NCBI RefSeq assembly: GCF_013205055.1
Contig: NZ_JABMLF010000001.1
Span: forward strand, 248,001-312,000
Source: Rathayibacter sp. VKM Ac-2856
GTDB lineage: Bacteria > Actinomycetota > Actinomycetes > Actinomycetales > Microbacteriaceae
Direction of reading: 5' to 3'
Length of the DNA stretch: 64,000 bases
Of the stretch, positions 43,209 to 51,755 are shown one piece after another. Position 1 is the stretch's first letter, and every line of letters begins with the position of its first letter. Both the position numbers and the translations under genes were made by a program. The notes under the pieces are model-generated. The model was not told the DNA's origin and searched no databases. It saw nothing but the letters and a program-made list of their open reading frames with translations.

Positions 43209-45044
43209 ATGTCTCGCACCACGCCCGCCACCGCGCCCGCCCGCCGCTCCTCCCCTGTCCTCCGCGCCCTCGCGGTCACCGCCGCGGCGGGGGTCGCCGT
43301 CACCCTCGCCTCGTTCCCGCTCGCACCTGCCGCGTCCGCCGCGCCGGCCGCGGCGTCTGCCGCGAGCGCCGCGACCTTCGGGCCCGACGGCACGCACTAC
43401 CCCTCGGACACGCCCGACATCCGCGCCCGCCTCGCCGACAGCGTCACCGTCGTCGACGTCGCCGCGTCCGCCACGGCGATCCGGACGGCGCTCGACTCGC
43501 TGACCCCCGCGCAGATCGCCGCGGGCGCCGTCGTCCGCGTGGCGCCCGGCCGGATCGACGACCTGTCGGCCCTCGACGGCTTCACGAACGACGGGCCGCT
43601 CAAGGTGCTGATCACCGCGCGCGACGGCTTCCAGTCGGTGACCGGCGGTGCCTGGTCGCTCAAGGGCGTCACCGGCATCAGCCTGATGCGCTTCGACATC
43701 GGCTCGCTCGACGTGAAGGGCGCGACGCACTCGTCCTTCGCCTGGCTGCGGATCGCGAACAACTGGATCGGGCTGGCGGCCTCGGCCGGCATCCCGGTGC
43801 GCGACGTGGAGCTCCTCGAGATCGTCGAGCCGGAGTCGCGGCTGAAGAGCGGCGACTCCGCCCAGATCAAGGCGTACGCACCGAACACGGTGAGCGACGT
43901 GCTGGTCGCCGGTGACTACATCGCCCCGTCCTACTACCTCGACGCGCAGTACGGCGGCTCGCACCCCGAGCGTCCGCACACCGACAGCCTCCAGATCGAG
44001 GGCGCCGGCATCACCGGGCAGGTCACCGTCCGCGACACCGTCGTGTTCAGCTCCAACAACAGCGCCGTCATCGTCGGCGGCGTGAGGAGTGTCGCCTTCG
44101 ACCACGCTCTGATCCTCGGCGGCGGAGTCGCGGCCCAGCGCTACCCCTACCTGCCGGGCGGGGCCGGATCCGCCGGCGCGATCAACGGCAAGGGCAGCGT
44201 CAGCGCCGTCCAGGGCAGGGGCGGCGGTGACGTGGACTCGACCGACTCGATCTTCACGGGTTCGCTGCAGCCCACCTGGGACAGCGTCTCCCGCTCCACG
44301 ACCACCCTCGGCGGCAAGGTCGCGCGCTCCGGCGGCTTCTCCGTCGATCCGGCCCTCTCCGCCCTGACCGCCGCGGGTCTGGACGCTCTCGCTCCGCGGC
44401 CGACCGCCGCGTACCTGGCCGGCATCTGGGACGGCGTGTCCGTGACCGGCGGGTCCGCCGTGACGCAGGCGCAGGCGCCGACCAGGCCGACCGCGACGAC
44501 CACGTCCGCTCCGACCGCCTCCGCTCCGACCGCCTCCGCTCCGACCGCCTCCGCTCCGACCGCCTCCGCTCCGACCGCCTCCGCTCCGACGACGTCCGTG
44601 CCGACGGCTCCGACGGCACCGGTCGCCCAGCGACCAGCCACCTCCGCGCCCGCAGGGGCACCGGCGGCACGCACCCGATCGGCCGCTCCGTCGCCCGCGA
44701 CCACCGCGACTCCGTCGCCCACCGCCACCGCGTCCAGCTGGAGGACGGCGCCCGCCGCCGACCGCTCCGCGCCGACCGTGACGATCACCTCGCCGCGCTC
44801 CGGCGACACGATCAGCGGCACGACCACCGCCACCGTCGTCGCCTCGGACGACACCGCGGTCATCGGCGTGACCTTCCTGCTCGGCGGCACCGAGGTCGGC
44901 GCCGGCACCAGCACCGACGGTCGCACCTGGTCGCTGACCACGCGCACCGGCGGCAAGCACGGCACCTTCGCGCTCACGGCGCGTGCCACCGACGCCGCGG
45001 GGAACAGCACCGTCAGCGCGCCGGTCGCGATCACGCTCCGCTGA
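43209..45044 (+). CDS. secreted beta-helix-like protein with C-terminal Ig domain (paralogue 3)
   Basis: A 611-residue third member of the family. It has a signal peptide, the [17 protein letters not shown] domain, beta-helix-like strands ([23 protein letters not shown]), a long Ala/Pro/Ser/Thr linker and an Ig-like domain (DRSAPTVTITSPRSG to the end). The linker is expanded by a 15-bp minisatellite encoding SAPTA units. There is no anchoring motif. The three copies with two or more anchored proteins between them form a surface-protein island, probably grown by tandem duplication. Confidence 0.8.
   Translation: MSRTTPATAPARRSSPVLRALAVTAAAGVAVTLASFPLAPAASAAPAAASAASAATFGPDGTHYPSDTPDIRARLADSVTVVDVAASATAIRTALDSLTPAQIAAGAVVRVAPGRIDDLSALDGFTNDGPLKVLITARDGFQSVTGGAWSLKGVTGISLMRFDIGSLDVKGATHSSFAWLRIANNWIGLAASAGIPVRDVELLEIVEPESRLKSGDSAQIKAYAPNTVSDVLVAGDYIAPSYYLDAQYGGSHPERPHTDSLQIEGAGITGQVTVRDTVVFSSNNSAVIVGGVRSVAFDHALILGGGVAAQRYPYLPGGAGSAGAINGKGSVSAVQGRGGGDVDSTDSIFTGSLQPTWDSVSRSTTTLGGKVARSGGFSVDPALSALTAAGLDALAPRPTAAYLAGIWDGVSVTGGSAVTQAQAPTRPTATTTSAPTASAPTASAPTASAPTASAPTASAPTTSVPTAPTAPVAQRPATSAPAGAPAARTRSAAPSPATTATPSPTATASSWRTAPAADRSAPTVTITSPRSGDTISGTTTATVVASDDTAVIGVTFLLGGTEVGAGTSTDGRTWSLTTRTGGKHGTFALTARATDAAGNSTVSAPVAITLR
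44505..44590 (+). repeat. 15-bp minisatellite in linker of beta-helix gene 3
   Basis: Five perfect copies of TCCGCTCCGACCGCC (44505-44579) and a partial sixth encode SAPTA repeats. Because the unit is a multiple of three, slippage would change linker length without breaking the frame. Confidence 0.92.
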
Positions 45045-45086
45045 CCGTGATGGGCCCGGGCCGTCCGACTCGCGTCGGCCAGGCGT

Positions 45087-45923
45087 CTACATCCCGCTGG
45101 TTCCGACCGACGCGACGCCGTCGCACGTCGCCGTCATCGCCGCGGCGACGACGGGGTCGTCCGCCGCGAGCGACTCGCCCGCGCTCGTGACCGCCCCGTT
45201 GGTCGCCGTGCGGCCGTCGGCGGACAGCTCCACGGTGGTCGACGTGATCGAGTAGCTGCCGTTGTCGCCCTGCTCGGCGAGCAGCCCCACGATCGAGCGG
45301 TCGCCGCGGGCGTCGGCCGGGCCGCAGGCGACCCCGGTGCCGGCGTCGCCGAAGCCGGCCAACGTGAACGTGTACGGCTCGCCGTCGGTGCCGGTCGGAG
45401 TGACGAAGGCGCAGTCGGTGAAGGCGAGGAGCGCCGCCGTCCGGCCGTCCTCGAGCACGGTCGCGGCGAGACCCGGGGCGACCGCGACCGTCCAGCCGCG
45501 GTGTCCGCCGGGGCCGGCCAGCGGATCCGACTGCAGGACGGTCGCGCCCGACGCGGTGCGGATGCCGTAGGCGAATCCGTCGGTCTCCGTGTAGAACCCC
45601 TGGTCGGCGCGCCCGTCGCCGTCGACATCGCCGATCTCGGCGGTCGTCGCTCCCGCCGGCACCGCGGTGTCGTTCGGAGCGCAGCCCTCGGCCGAAGCGG
45701 GCGCCGAGGGTTCCGGTGTCGTGGATGCGGTGGCCGTCGCTGTCGGCGCCGGTGACGACGGCGCGGTAGTGCCGGACTCGGCCGCCGACGCGGACGGCGG
45801 AATTGACGATCCCCCCGCTGCGGAATCCGAGGCGCTGGAGCAGCCGGCGAGACCGGTCGCACCACCCGCCAGGACGAGGGAGAGGGTGAGCAGACGGACC
45901 TTGCTGTGTCGAGAACGGACCAC
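45087..45923 (-). CDS. secreted lipoprotein of unknown function
   Basis: A 278-residue lipoprotein. The signal peptide ends LAGC with lipidated Cys28, then a Ser/Pro/Thr linker. A domain opening EIGDVDGDGRADQGFYTETDG has an Asp-rich loop (DVDGDGRAD) like the calcium loops of FG-GAP propellers. The GTG at 45923 is chosen because GGAGGAGG lies 5 bp upstream; a GTG 18 bp earlier would include that site. It is convergent with beta-helix gene 3 and stands alone. The short gap 45045-45086 contains only a small CCGAC/GTCGG hairpin. The function is unknown. Confidence 0.78.
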   Translation of the reverse strand: MVRSRHSKVRLLTLSLVLAGGATGLAGCSSASDSAAGGSSIPPSASAAESGTTAPSSPAPTATATASTTPEPSAPASAEGCAPNDTAVPAGATTAEIGDVDGDGRADQGFYTETDGFAYGIRTASGATVLQSDPLAGPGGHRGWTVAVAPGLAATVLEDGRTAALLAFTDCAFVTPTGTDGEPYTFTLAGFGDAGTGVACGPADARGDRSIVGLLAEQGDNGSYSITSTTVELSADGRTATNGAVTSAGESLAADDPVVAAAMTATCDGVASVGTSGM

Positions 45924-46027
45924 GATGACCTCCTCCGCCACGGTAGGACGCGACCGTCGGATCTGCCAGGACCCGGCAGCGATTCCTCTCAGATGGAGCG
46001 GAGTGCGGCCGCGCGGGCGGGCTCGCC

Positions 46028-47797
46028 TCAGCGCCCCGCCTGCACCGTGTGCAGGGTGGCGTAGCGCCCGCCCGCGGCGAGCAGCTCCTCGTGGCTGCCG
46101 GTCTCGACGATGCGGCCGCGCTCGAGCACGACGATGACGTCGGCCGAGCGGATCGTCGAGAGGCGGTGCGCGACGACCAGGGTGGTGCGACCGCGCATCA
46201 GGCGCAGCAGCGCCTCCTTGACGGCCGCCTCCGACTCCGGGTCGAGCGCGCTGGTCGCCTCGTCGAGCAGCAGGACGCGCGGGTCGCGGACCAGGGCGCG
46301 GGCGATGGCGATGCGCTGCCGCTGGCCGCCCGACAGCCGGGCGCCGCGCTCCCCCACCACCGAGTCGATGCCGTCGGGCAGCTCGCGCACGAACTCGAGG
46401 GCGTTCGCATCGCGCAGGGCGGCGAGGACCCGCTCCTCGGCGACACCGGTCAAGCCGTAGGCGACGTTGTCGCGGATCGAGCCCTCGAAGAGCACCGAAT
46501 CCTGCGGCACCACGGAGACGGAGCGGCGCCAGGTGCGCAGGTCGAGCGTCTCAGCGTCCACGCCGTCGAGCAGGAGGCGCCCGCCGGTCGGGCGGAGGAA
46601 GCCGAGCACGAGGTTGAGCATCGTCGACTTGCCCGAGCCGGACGAGCCGACGAAGGCGACGGTCGTCCCCGGCTCGATGTCCAGGTCGATGTCGCGGACG
46701 CCGATGCTCTCCTCCCCGTAGCGGTAGGTCACGTCGTCGAGCCGGATCCGCCCGCGCACCTCGCCCGCGGGTGCCTTGCCCTCGTTCGACTCGAGGTCCG
46801 GGTCCTCGAGGAGCTCGCCGATCGAGCGGACCGACTCGGTGCCGCGCGCGATGACGGGCAGCAGCATCAGCAGGTTGGTCATCGCGCCCGTGAGCAGCGC
46901 GAAGTAAGAGCTGAGCAGGACGACCTGGCCCGGGGTGATCGGGAGCCAGCCGCTGATCGAGACCCAGGCCGCGAGCACCAGGCAGGCGATGCCGAGCAGC
47001 TGGAGGCTGACCCAGGACAGCGAGGCGAAGCGGCCGTTGAGCAGATCCAGGGTGTAGCCGGCCGACCGGACGCCCTCGGCACCGGCCGCGACCCGCGCGA
47101 CCGCGGTCTGCTCGAGGCCGTGCGCTCGTGTGATCGGGATGAGCGTGGCCATCTCGCCGACCCGGGCGGAGAAGTGCTCCACCTCGCGGCGGAACTGCTC
47201 GTTGCTCCGGCGCGAGCGGCGGCCGAGGAAGGCGCGCAGCAGCACCGCGAGCGGGATCGCGCAGGCGTAGACGGGGAGGAAGGCGGGCACCTCGATCGCG
47301 GTCATCACGATCGCGCCGATCGCGACCATCGACGCGGAGAGCAGCGGGTGGCCGACCTGCTGGAACATGACCTCGATGTTCTCGACGTCGCGGACGACCT
47401 TGGTCTGCACGATCGACGAGCTCGCCCGCGAGTGGAAGCCGATCGAGAGGTTCTGCAACCGGGCGGCGAGGGCGTTCCGCAGATCGGTGCCGGTCTGGCG
47501 CACCGCGCTCATGTAGAGCCGCGTGTACATGACGTGGTTGGGGTAGTTCTGCAGCAGCGCGATCAGGGCGATGCCGGCCCAGAGCCAGAGGGTCGACTCC
47601 GGCCCGCCTGCGACGACCACGTCGACGATGGCGCCGGTGACCACGGGGAGCAGCCAGAGCGGGGTGTCCTTCACCGCGAAGAAGAGGACGGCGACCACGA
47701 CGCGCGGTCGGTAGCGGCCGAGCAGCCGGAGGGCGGAGCGCCCCGGGTGCTGGCGGTCGAGCAGCAGCGGGGCCTGCGAGGCGCGGGCTTCTCTCAC
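46028..47797 (-). CDS. ABC exporter, fused membrane and ATPase domains
   Basis: A protein of about 589 residues with six predicted helices in the first 320 residues and a C-terminal ATPase. Walker A is GSSGSGKST, the signature LSGGQRQRIAIARAL, Walker B VLLLDEATSALD and the switch VAHRLST. This is the half-transporter layout of lipid, peptide and multidrug exporters, which work as dimers. The start is uncertain; I chose GTG at 47797 just before the homologous region, but the frame is open to an ATG at 47971 that overlaps the divergent gene. No partner half-transporter is adjacent, so a homodimer is likely. Confidence 0.88.
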   Translation of the reverse strand: MREARASQAPLLLDRQHPGRSALRLLGRYRPRVVVAVLFFAVKDTPLWLLPVVTGAIVDVVVAGGPESTLWLWAGIALIALLQNYPNHVMYTRLYMSAVRQTGTDLRNALAARLQNLSIGFHSRASSSIVQTKVVRDVENIEVMFQQVGHPLLSASMVAIGAIVMTAIEVPAFLPVYACAIPLAVLLRAFLGRRSRRSNEQFRREVEHFSARVGEMATLIPITRAHGLEQTAVARVAAGAEGVRSAGYTLDLLNGRFASLSWVSLQLLGIACLVLAAWVSISGWLPITPGQVVLLSSYFALLTGAMTNLLMLLPVIARGTESVRSIGELLEDPDLESNEGKAPAGEVRGRIRLDDVTYRYGEESIGVRDIDLDIEPGTTVAFVGSSGSGKSTMLNLVLGFLRPTGGRLLLDGVDAETLDLRTWRRSVSVVPQDSVLFEGSIRDNVAYGLTGVAEERVLAALRDANALEFVRELPDGIDSVVGERGARLSGGQRQRIAIARALVRDPRVLLLDEATSALDPESEAAVKEALLRLMRGRTTLVVAHRLSTIRSADVIVVLERGRIVETGSHEELLAAGGRYATLHTVQAGR

Positions 47798-47891
47798 GAG
47801 GCGGTCGACTCCGATCGGGGCGTCCACGGGGCGGTCGGGAGCGACCGCTCCGACGGGGACCCGTCCGACGCTACCCGGGTCGGATCGTGGT

Positions 47892-47906
47892 GGGCAAGCG
47901 TTTTCC
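47892..47906. promoter_or_regulatory. LacI-type operator upstream of GH43-like gene
   Basis: GGGCAAGCGTTTTCC is an imperfect palindrome centred on CG. On the opposite strand it reads GGAAAACGCTTGCCC, sharing AAACGCTT and the terminal CCC with the operator at 49350-49365. It lies 64-78 bp before the start at 47970, suggesting shared control with the sugar importer locus. Confidence 0.55.
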
Positions 47907-47969
47907 TGGTTAGGGTGCTCGGACCGATCAGCGCCGGCTCGAGCCGGCACCCGACCCCGGAGGACGTTC

Positions 47970-48929
47970 ATGACCGAGCCGGTGCCCCTGCGCGAGGACG
48001 CCTTCGCCGAGCCCTACCGCGACCCCGTGTTCGACGGTCCGACCGATCCGGTGCTCGTCGCCGACACGCTCCGCGGCGAGTGGCTGCTGTTCTACACGCA
48101 GCGGCGCGCGACGCTCGACCTGCCCGGCGTGGAGTGGGTGCACGGGAGCGCAATCGGCCTCGCGGCCTCGCGCGACGGCGGCGCGAGCTGGGAGTACCGC
48201 GGCACGGTTCCCGGGCTCGACGCCGGACTGACCGCGGAGCTGCCGACGCTGTGGGCGCCGGACGTCGTCCGGCTCGGCGACCGCTGGCAGATGTTCCTCA
48301 CGCGGATCGACGGGATCCCCGGCGACTGGACCGGGCGGGCGACGATCGCGCAGTTCGAGAGCGAGGATCTGCGGACCTGGCGGCTGCTCGGCGAGATCGA
48401 CCTCGGCTCGGACCGGGTGATCGACGCGGCCGTGGCGCGCACCGGGGACGGGCGGTACCGGCTCTTCGCGAAGGACGAGCGGCGCGATTCCACGACGGTC
48501 GTGGCGGTCAGCGACGAGCCGGGTGATCCGGCGTCGTGGCGGGTCGAGGGGGTCGCGGTGAGCGGCCGGGCGCACGAGGGGCCGAAGGTGCTGGCGCTCG
48601 GCGGGCGGTACTGGCTGGTCACGGACGAGTGGCGGGGGCTCGCGGTGCACCACTCGCCGGACGGAGTCGGCGGCTGGCAGCGGCAGCGCGAGCGGGCGGG
48701 GCTGATCCTGACGGCGCCGGAGCGGCTCGACGGGGCGCCGGTCGTCGCGCGGCACGCGGACGTGGTGGCGCTCGGGGAGGACCGCGCGCTGATCGTGTAC
48801 TTCACGCACCCGGGCTGGGACGGCAGCGAGCTCGCGTCGATGCCGCCGACGGCGGCACGGCGCCGCTCGCACGTGCGGGCGGCGGTGCTCTCGGTCGTGG
48901 ACGGCGTGCTGGTCCGCTCGGCGGACTGA
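47970..48929 (+). CDS. GH43/GH32-like five-bladed propeller protein
   Basis: A 319-residue protein with the look of glycosyl-hydrolase five-bladed propellers: an early acidic segment (YRDPVFDGPTDPVL), LWAPDVVRLGDRWQMFLTRID and YRLFAKDER. It has no signal peptide. The start follows a GGAGG site. The LacI-type operator upstream links it to the importer and GH42 genes. The catalytic acids cannot be assigned with confidence, so arabinanase, fructosidase or phosphorylase-like activity all remain possible. Confidence 0.72.
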   Translation: MTEPVPLREDAFAEPYRDPVFDGPTDPVLVADTLRGEWLLFYTQRRATLDLPGVEWVHGSAIGLAASRDGGASWEYRGTVPGLDAGLTAELPTLWAPDVVRLGDRWQMFLTRIDGIPGDWTGRATIAQFESEDLRTWRLLGEIDLGSDRVIDAAVARTGDGRYRLFAKDERRDSTTVVAVSDEPGDPASWRVEGVAVSGRAHEGPKVLALGGRYWLVTDEWRGLAVHHSPDGVGGWQRQRERAGLILTAPERLDGAPVVARHADVVALGEDRALIVYFTHPGWDGSELASMPPTAARRRSHVRAAVLSVVDGVLVRSAD

Positions 48930-48960
48930 GGGCGGGCGGGCGCTCTCGCCCGGCAGGGGT

Positions 48961-49161
48961 GGATCTCGATACGCCCGCTGCGCGGGCTACTCGATCAGCA
49001 TGGAGCGGCACGCCCTGCAGGCTGACCGGCCGGCATGGGGCGGCGCACGATGCGTGCTGTTCGATCAGCATGGGTGCGGCGCGCGAGGCGGGCCGCTCGA
49101 TCAGCAGGGTGCGGCGCCTCATGCTGGTCGAGTAGGCGCCGCAGGCGGCGTATCGAGACCC
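48961..49161. repeat. intergenic repeat family 1, inverted pair with fragments
   Basis: The 390-bp gap 48930-49319 has no gene. Full copies at 48961-49002 and 49121-49161 face opposite ways, with short CTCGATCAGCA fragments between them near 49051 and 49098. A small hairpin, CGGGCG/CGCCCG (48937-48952), just after the GH43-like stop may terminate transcription. The stretch 49162-49319 shows nothing identifiable. Confidence 0.88.
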
Positions 49162-49319
49162 CGTGTGCAGAGCGCGACTGAGTCGCGGCGCTGTTCGGGC
49201 GGCCGGTCGGCCGCGACGGCGGGGGTCCGCGCCGCCTCGACCCGCTCCGCCGACTGAGTCGCCGCCCCTGTGCGCGCACAGCCGCCGCGCCGCCCGCGGA
49301 CGCCGCCGTGGGGCCCGGC

Positions 49320-49375
49320 TTGACGCCCGCGGACCGGCCACGTATTTTGGGGCAAACGCTTTCCCGAAACGTTTC
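49320..49375 (+). promoter_or_regulatory. promoter with tandem LacI-type operators for sugar importer
   Basis: A clear promoter: TTGACG (49320-49325), a 17-bp spacer and TATTTT (49343-49348). Immediately downstream are two operator-like palindromes, GGGCAAACGCTTTCCC (49350-49365) and the perfect GAAACGTTTC (49366-49375), covering the expected transcription start. This is the classic design for LacI/GalR repression by sugar availability. No LacI gene is in the window. Confidence 0.75.
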
Positions 49376-49421
49376 ATTTCACTTCGGGGTTCGAAACGAT
49401 GATGTTCTCGAAAGGACGACG

Positions 49422-50714
49422 ATGTTCCGCTCACACAGCATGCGCTACTCGGCCGTGGCCGCCGTGGCCGTGGCCGCACTGGCACTGACCGGCTGCTCCG
49501 GTGGAGGCTCCGGAGCCTCCGCCACCCTGGACCCGGACGAGGAGATCACCCTCGACTACACGTTCTGGGGCAACGACGACCGCGCCGCCCGCTACGACCA
49601 GGCGATCGCGCTGTTCGAGGAGGAGCACCCGAACATCACCATCAACTCGACCTTCACCGACTACCCCGGCTACTGGGAGAAGCGCCAGACCGAGGCGGCC
49701 GGCGGCGGACTCCCCGACGTGATGCAGTTCGACTACACCTACCTGCGCCAGTACGGCGACAACGGCCTGCTCGGTGATCTGTCCGAGTACTTCGGCGGCG
49801 TGGTCGACGAGACCACCATCTCCGAGGAGCTCCTCGCGACCGGCGAGCTCGACGGCGCGACCTACGCGATCCCCACCGGCTACAGCGCCTGGGCGGTCTT
49901 CCAGAACCAGGACCTGCTGGCCGCGAACGGCGTCGAGCCGTACGCCGGCGGCGGCAGCTGGGAGGACTACGCGGCCTACGTCGCGGACGTCACCGCGAAG
50001 ACCGGCGGCGCCGTCTACGGCGGCACCGACTACACCGGCCGCATCCAGAACTTCGAGCTGCAGCTGCGCGCCGACGGCAAGGAGCTGTTCACCGAGGACG
50101 GCGAGCTCGGCTTCACCGAGGACGACCTCGCCGCGTTCTGGGAGCAGGGCGACGAGATGCGCACCTCGACCGGCGTGCCGGCCGCGCGTCTCCAGGAGCT
50201 GCTGCCCAAGTCCGGCTTCGGCGCCGGCATCGCGACCAGCGAGATGAGCTGGAGCAACTTCCTCGGCGGCTACATCGGCGACAGCGGCGCGTCCGAGATC
50301 GTGATGACCGCTCCCCCGACCGCGGACGAGGGCACGAAGGACCTGTACCAGAAGGTCGGCCTGATGCAGGCGATCTCCTCGGCGACCGAGCACCCCGAGG
50401 CCGCCGCGACCTTCCTCGACTTCCTGATCAACAGCCCCGAGGTCGGCGAGATCTTCGGCGCCACGCTGGGCATCCCCGCGTCCTCCGAGCAGCTCGCGGG
50501 TGCGAACCTCGAGGGGCCGGACAAGCAGGTCGCCGACTACCTCGACTCCGTCGAGGACCGCATCGGCACGGCTCCGGCCGCGCCGGTCGCCGGCTACGGC
50601 GCCATCGAGGCGAACTTCCTCGACCTGGGCACCAGCCTGGGCCTCGGTGCCGTGAGCGTCGACGAGGCGGTCCAGCAGTTCTTCGACGAGACCGACGTCA
50701 CCCTCCAGAACTGA
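49422..50714 (+). CDS. sugar ABC transporter substrate-binding lipoprotein
   Basis: A 430-residue family-1 (SBP_bac_1) sugar-binding protein. The signal peptide ends LTGC with lipidated Cys25. The mature part begins near ITLDYTFWGNDDRAARYDQAIALFEEEHPNI, typical of the family. The ATG at 49422 has AAAGGACG upstream; an in-frame ATG at 49440 is an alternative. It is first in the operon with two permeases, a YesL-like protein and GH42, which points to a beta-galactoside or similar oligosaccharide ligand. Confidence 0.9.
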   Translation: MFRSHSMRYSAVAAVAVAALALTGCSGGGSGASATLDPDEEITLDYTFWGNDDRAARYDQAIALFEEEHPNITINSTFTDYPGYWEKRQTEAAGGGLPDVMQFDYTYLRQYGDNGLLGDLSEYFGGVVDETTISEELLATGELDGATYAIPTGYSAWAVFQNQDLLAANGVEPYAGGGSWEDYAAYVADVTAKTGGAVYGGTDYTGRIQNFELQLRADGKELFTEDGELGFTEDDLAAFWEQGDEMRTSTGVPAARLQELLPKSGFGAGIATSEMSWSNFLGGYIGDSGASEIVMTAPPTADEGTKDLYQKVGLMQAISSATEHPEAAATFLDFLINSPEVGEIFGATLGIPASSEQLAGANLEGPDKQVADYLDSVEDRIGTAPAAPVAGYGAIEANFLDLGTSLGLGAVSVDEAVQQFFDETDVTLQN

Positions 50715-50765
50715 TCCGCTCCCTCTCCTACTGATCCCCTTCATCCAGGCCAGGAAAGGCATCAC

Positions 50766-51755
50766 ATGACGACGACGTCGACCCCGAGCGGCACCGCCGC
50801 CGACGGTCGCGTCACGCCCCTCGCCGACCGGACGAGCACTCCTCGTCCGGTCGGCGGTCAGGCGCGGCGGCGACCGAAGCGGGACACCCTGGCCGGCTAC
50901 GCGTTCCTCTCGCCGTGGCTGATCGGCTTCGTCGGGCTCACGCTCGGCCCGATGCTGATGTCCCTCTACTTCGCCTTCACCGACTACAACCTGTTCCGGG
51001 CGCCGGAGTGGATCGGGACGGGGAACTTCGAGCGCCTGTTCGGCGACCCGAGGTTCCTCCAGTCGGTGCAGCTCACGCTCGCCTACGTGTTCGTCGGCAC
51101 GCCGGTGAAGCTGGCCGCCGCTCTCGTCGTGGCGATGCTGCTCAACTACAGCGCGAAGGGCACGGGCTTCTTCCGCTCGGCCTTCTACGCTCCGTCGCTG
51201 ATCGGCGCGAGCGTCAGCATCGCGATCGTCTGGCGCGCGATGTTCTCGACCGACGGACCCGTCGACTCGGGACTGCAGATCTTCGGCATCGAGATCGGCG
51301 GCTGGGTCGGCGTGCCCGCCCTGATCCTGCCGATGATGATCATCCTCGCGGTGTGGCAGTTCGGCGCCCCGATGGTGATCTTCCTCGCCGGGCTCAAGCA
51401 GGTGCCGGCCGAGCTCTACGAGGCCGCGATGGTCGACGGAGCGGGCCCCTGGCGGAAGTTCCGCAGCGTCACGCTGCCGATGCTCTCACCGGTGATCTTC
51501 TTCAACCTGCTGCTCGAGATGATCAACGCCTTCCAGGTCTTCGCCTCGGCGTACATCATCGGCAACGGCACCGGCGGTCCGGCCGGCGCGACGAACTTCT
51601 ACACGGTGTACCTCTACACCCGCGCGTTCACGAACAACCAGATGGGCTACGCCTCGGCGATGGCCTGGGTCCTCCTCCTCTTCGTCGGCGTCCTCGCCTT
51701 CGTCCTCTTCAAGACCCAGAAGAGCTGGGTGCACTACTCGGGAGACACACGATGA
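50766..51755 (+). CDS. sugar ABC transporter permease (MalF/UgpA type)
   Basis: A 329-residue permease. A basic disordered N-terminus (about 40 residues) is followed by six helices and the docking loop ELYEAAMVDGAGPWRKFRSVTLPML at about 217-241, with the EAA motif. It pairs with the next gene product. No ATPase gene is in the locus, so a shared MsiK-type ATPase from elsewhere probably powers it, as is usual for such actinobacterial sugar importers. Confidence 0.92.
   Translation: MTTTSTPSGTAADGRVTPLADRTSTPRPVGGQARRRPKRDTLAGYAFLSPWLIGFVGLTLGPMLMSLYFAFTDYNLFRAPEWIGTGNFERLFGDPRFLQSVQLTLAYVFVGTPVKLAAALVVAMLLNYSAKGTGFFRSAFYAPSLIGASVSIAIVWRAMFSTDGPVDSGLQIFGIEIGGWVGVPALILPMMIILAVWQFGAPMVIFLAGLKQVPAELYEAAMVDGAGPWRKFRSVTLPMLSPVIFFNLLLEMINAFQVFASAYIIGNGTGGPAGATNFYTVYLYTRAFTNNQMGYASAMAWVLLLFVGVLAFVLFKTQKSWVHYSGDTR

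Noticed and set aside
44505-44590. Five tandem repeats as a CRISPR or regulatory array
   Set aside because: The repeats are contiguous without spacers and lie in frame within a coding linker.
34594-45044. Surface island as a phage tail or prophage region because of the beta-helix domains
   Set aside because: No structural phage genes, integrase or lysis genes are present, and each protein has an export signal.
46028-47971. ABC exporter starting at the ATG at 47971
   Set aside because: The extra 58 residues are Arg/Pro-rich without homology and would overlap the divergent gene and its operator; a GTG nearer the conserved region is preferred, with uncertainty.
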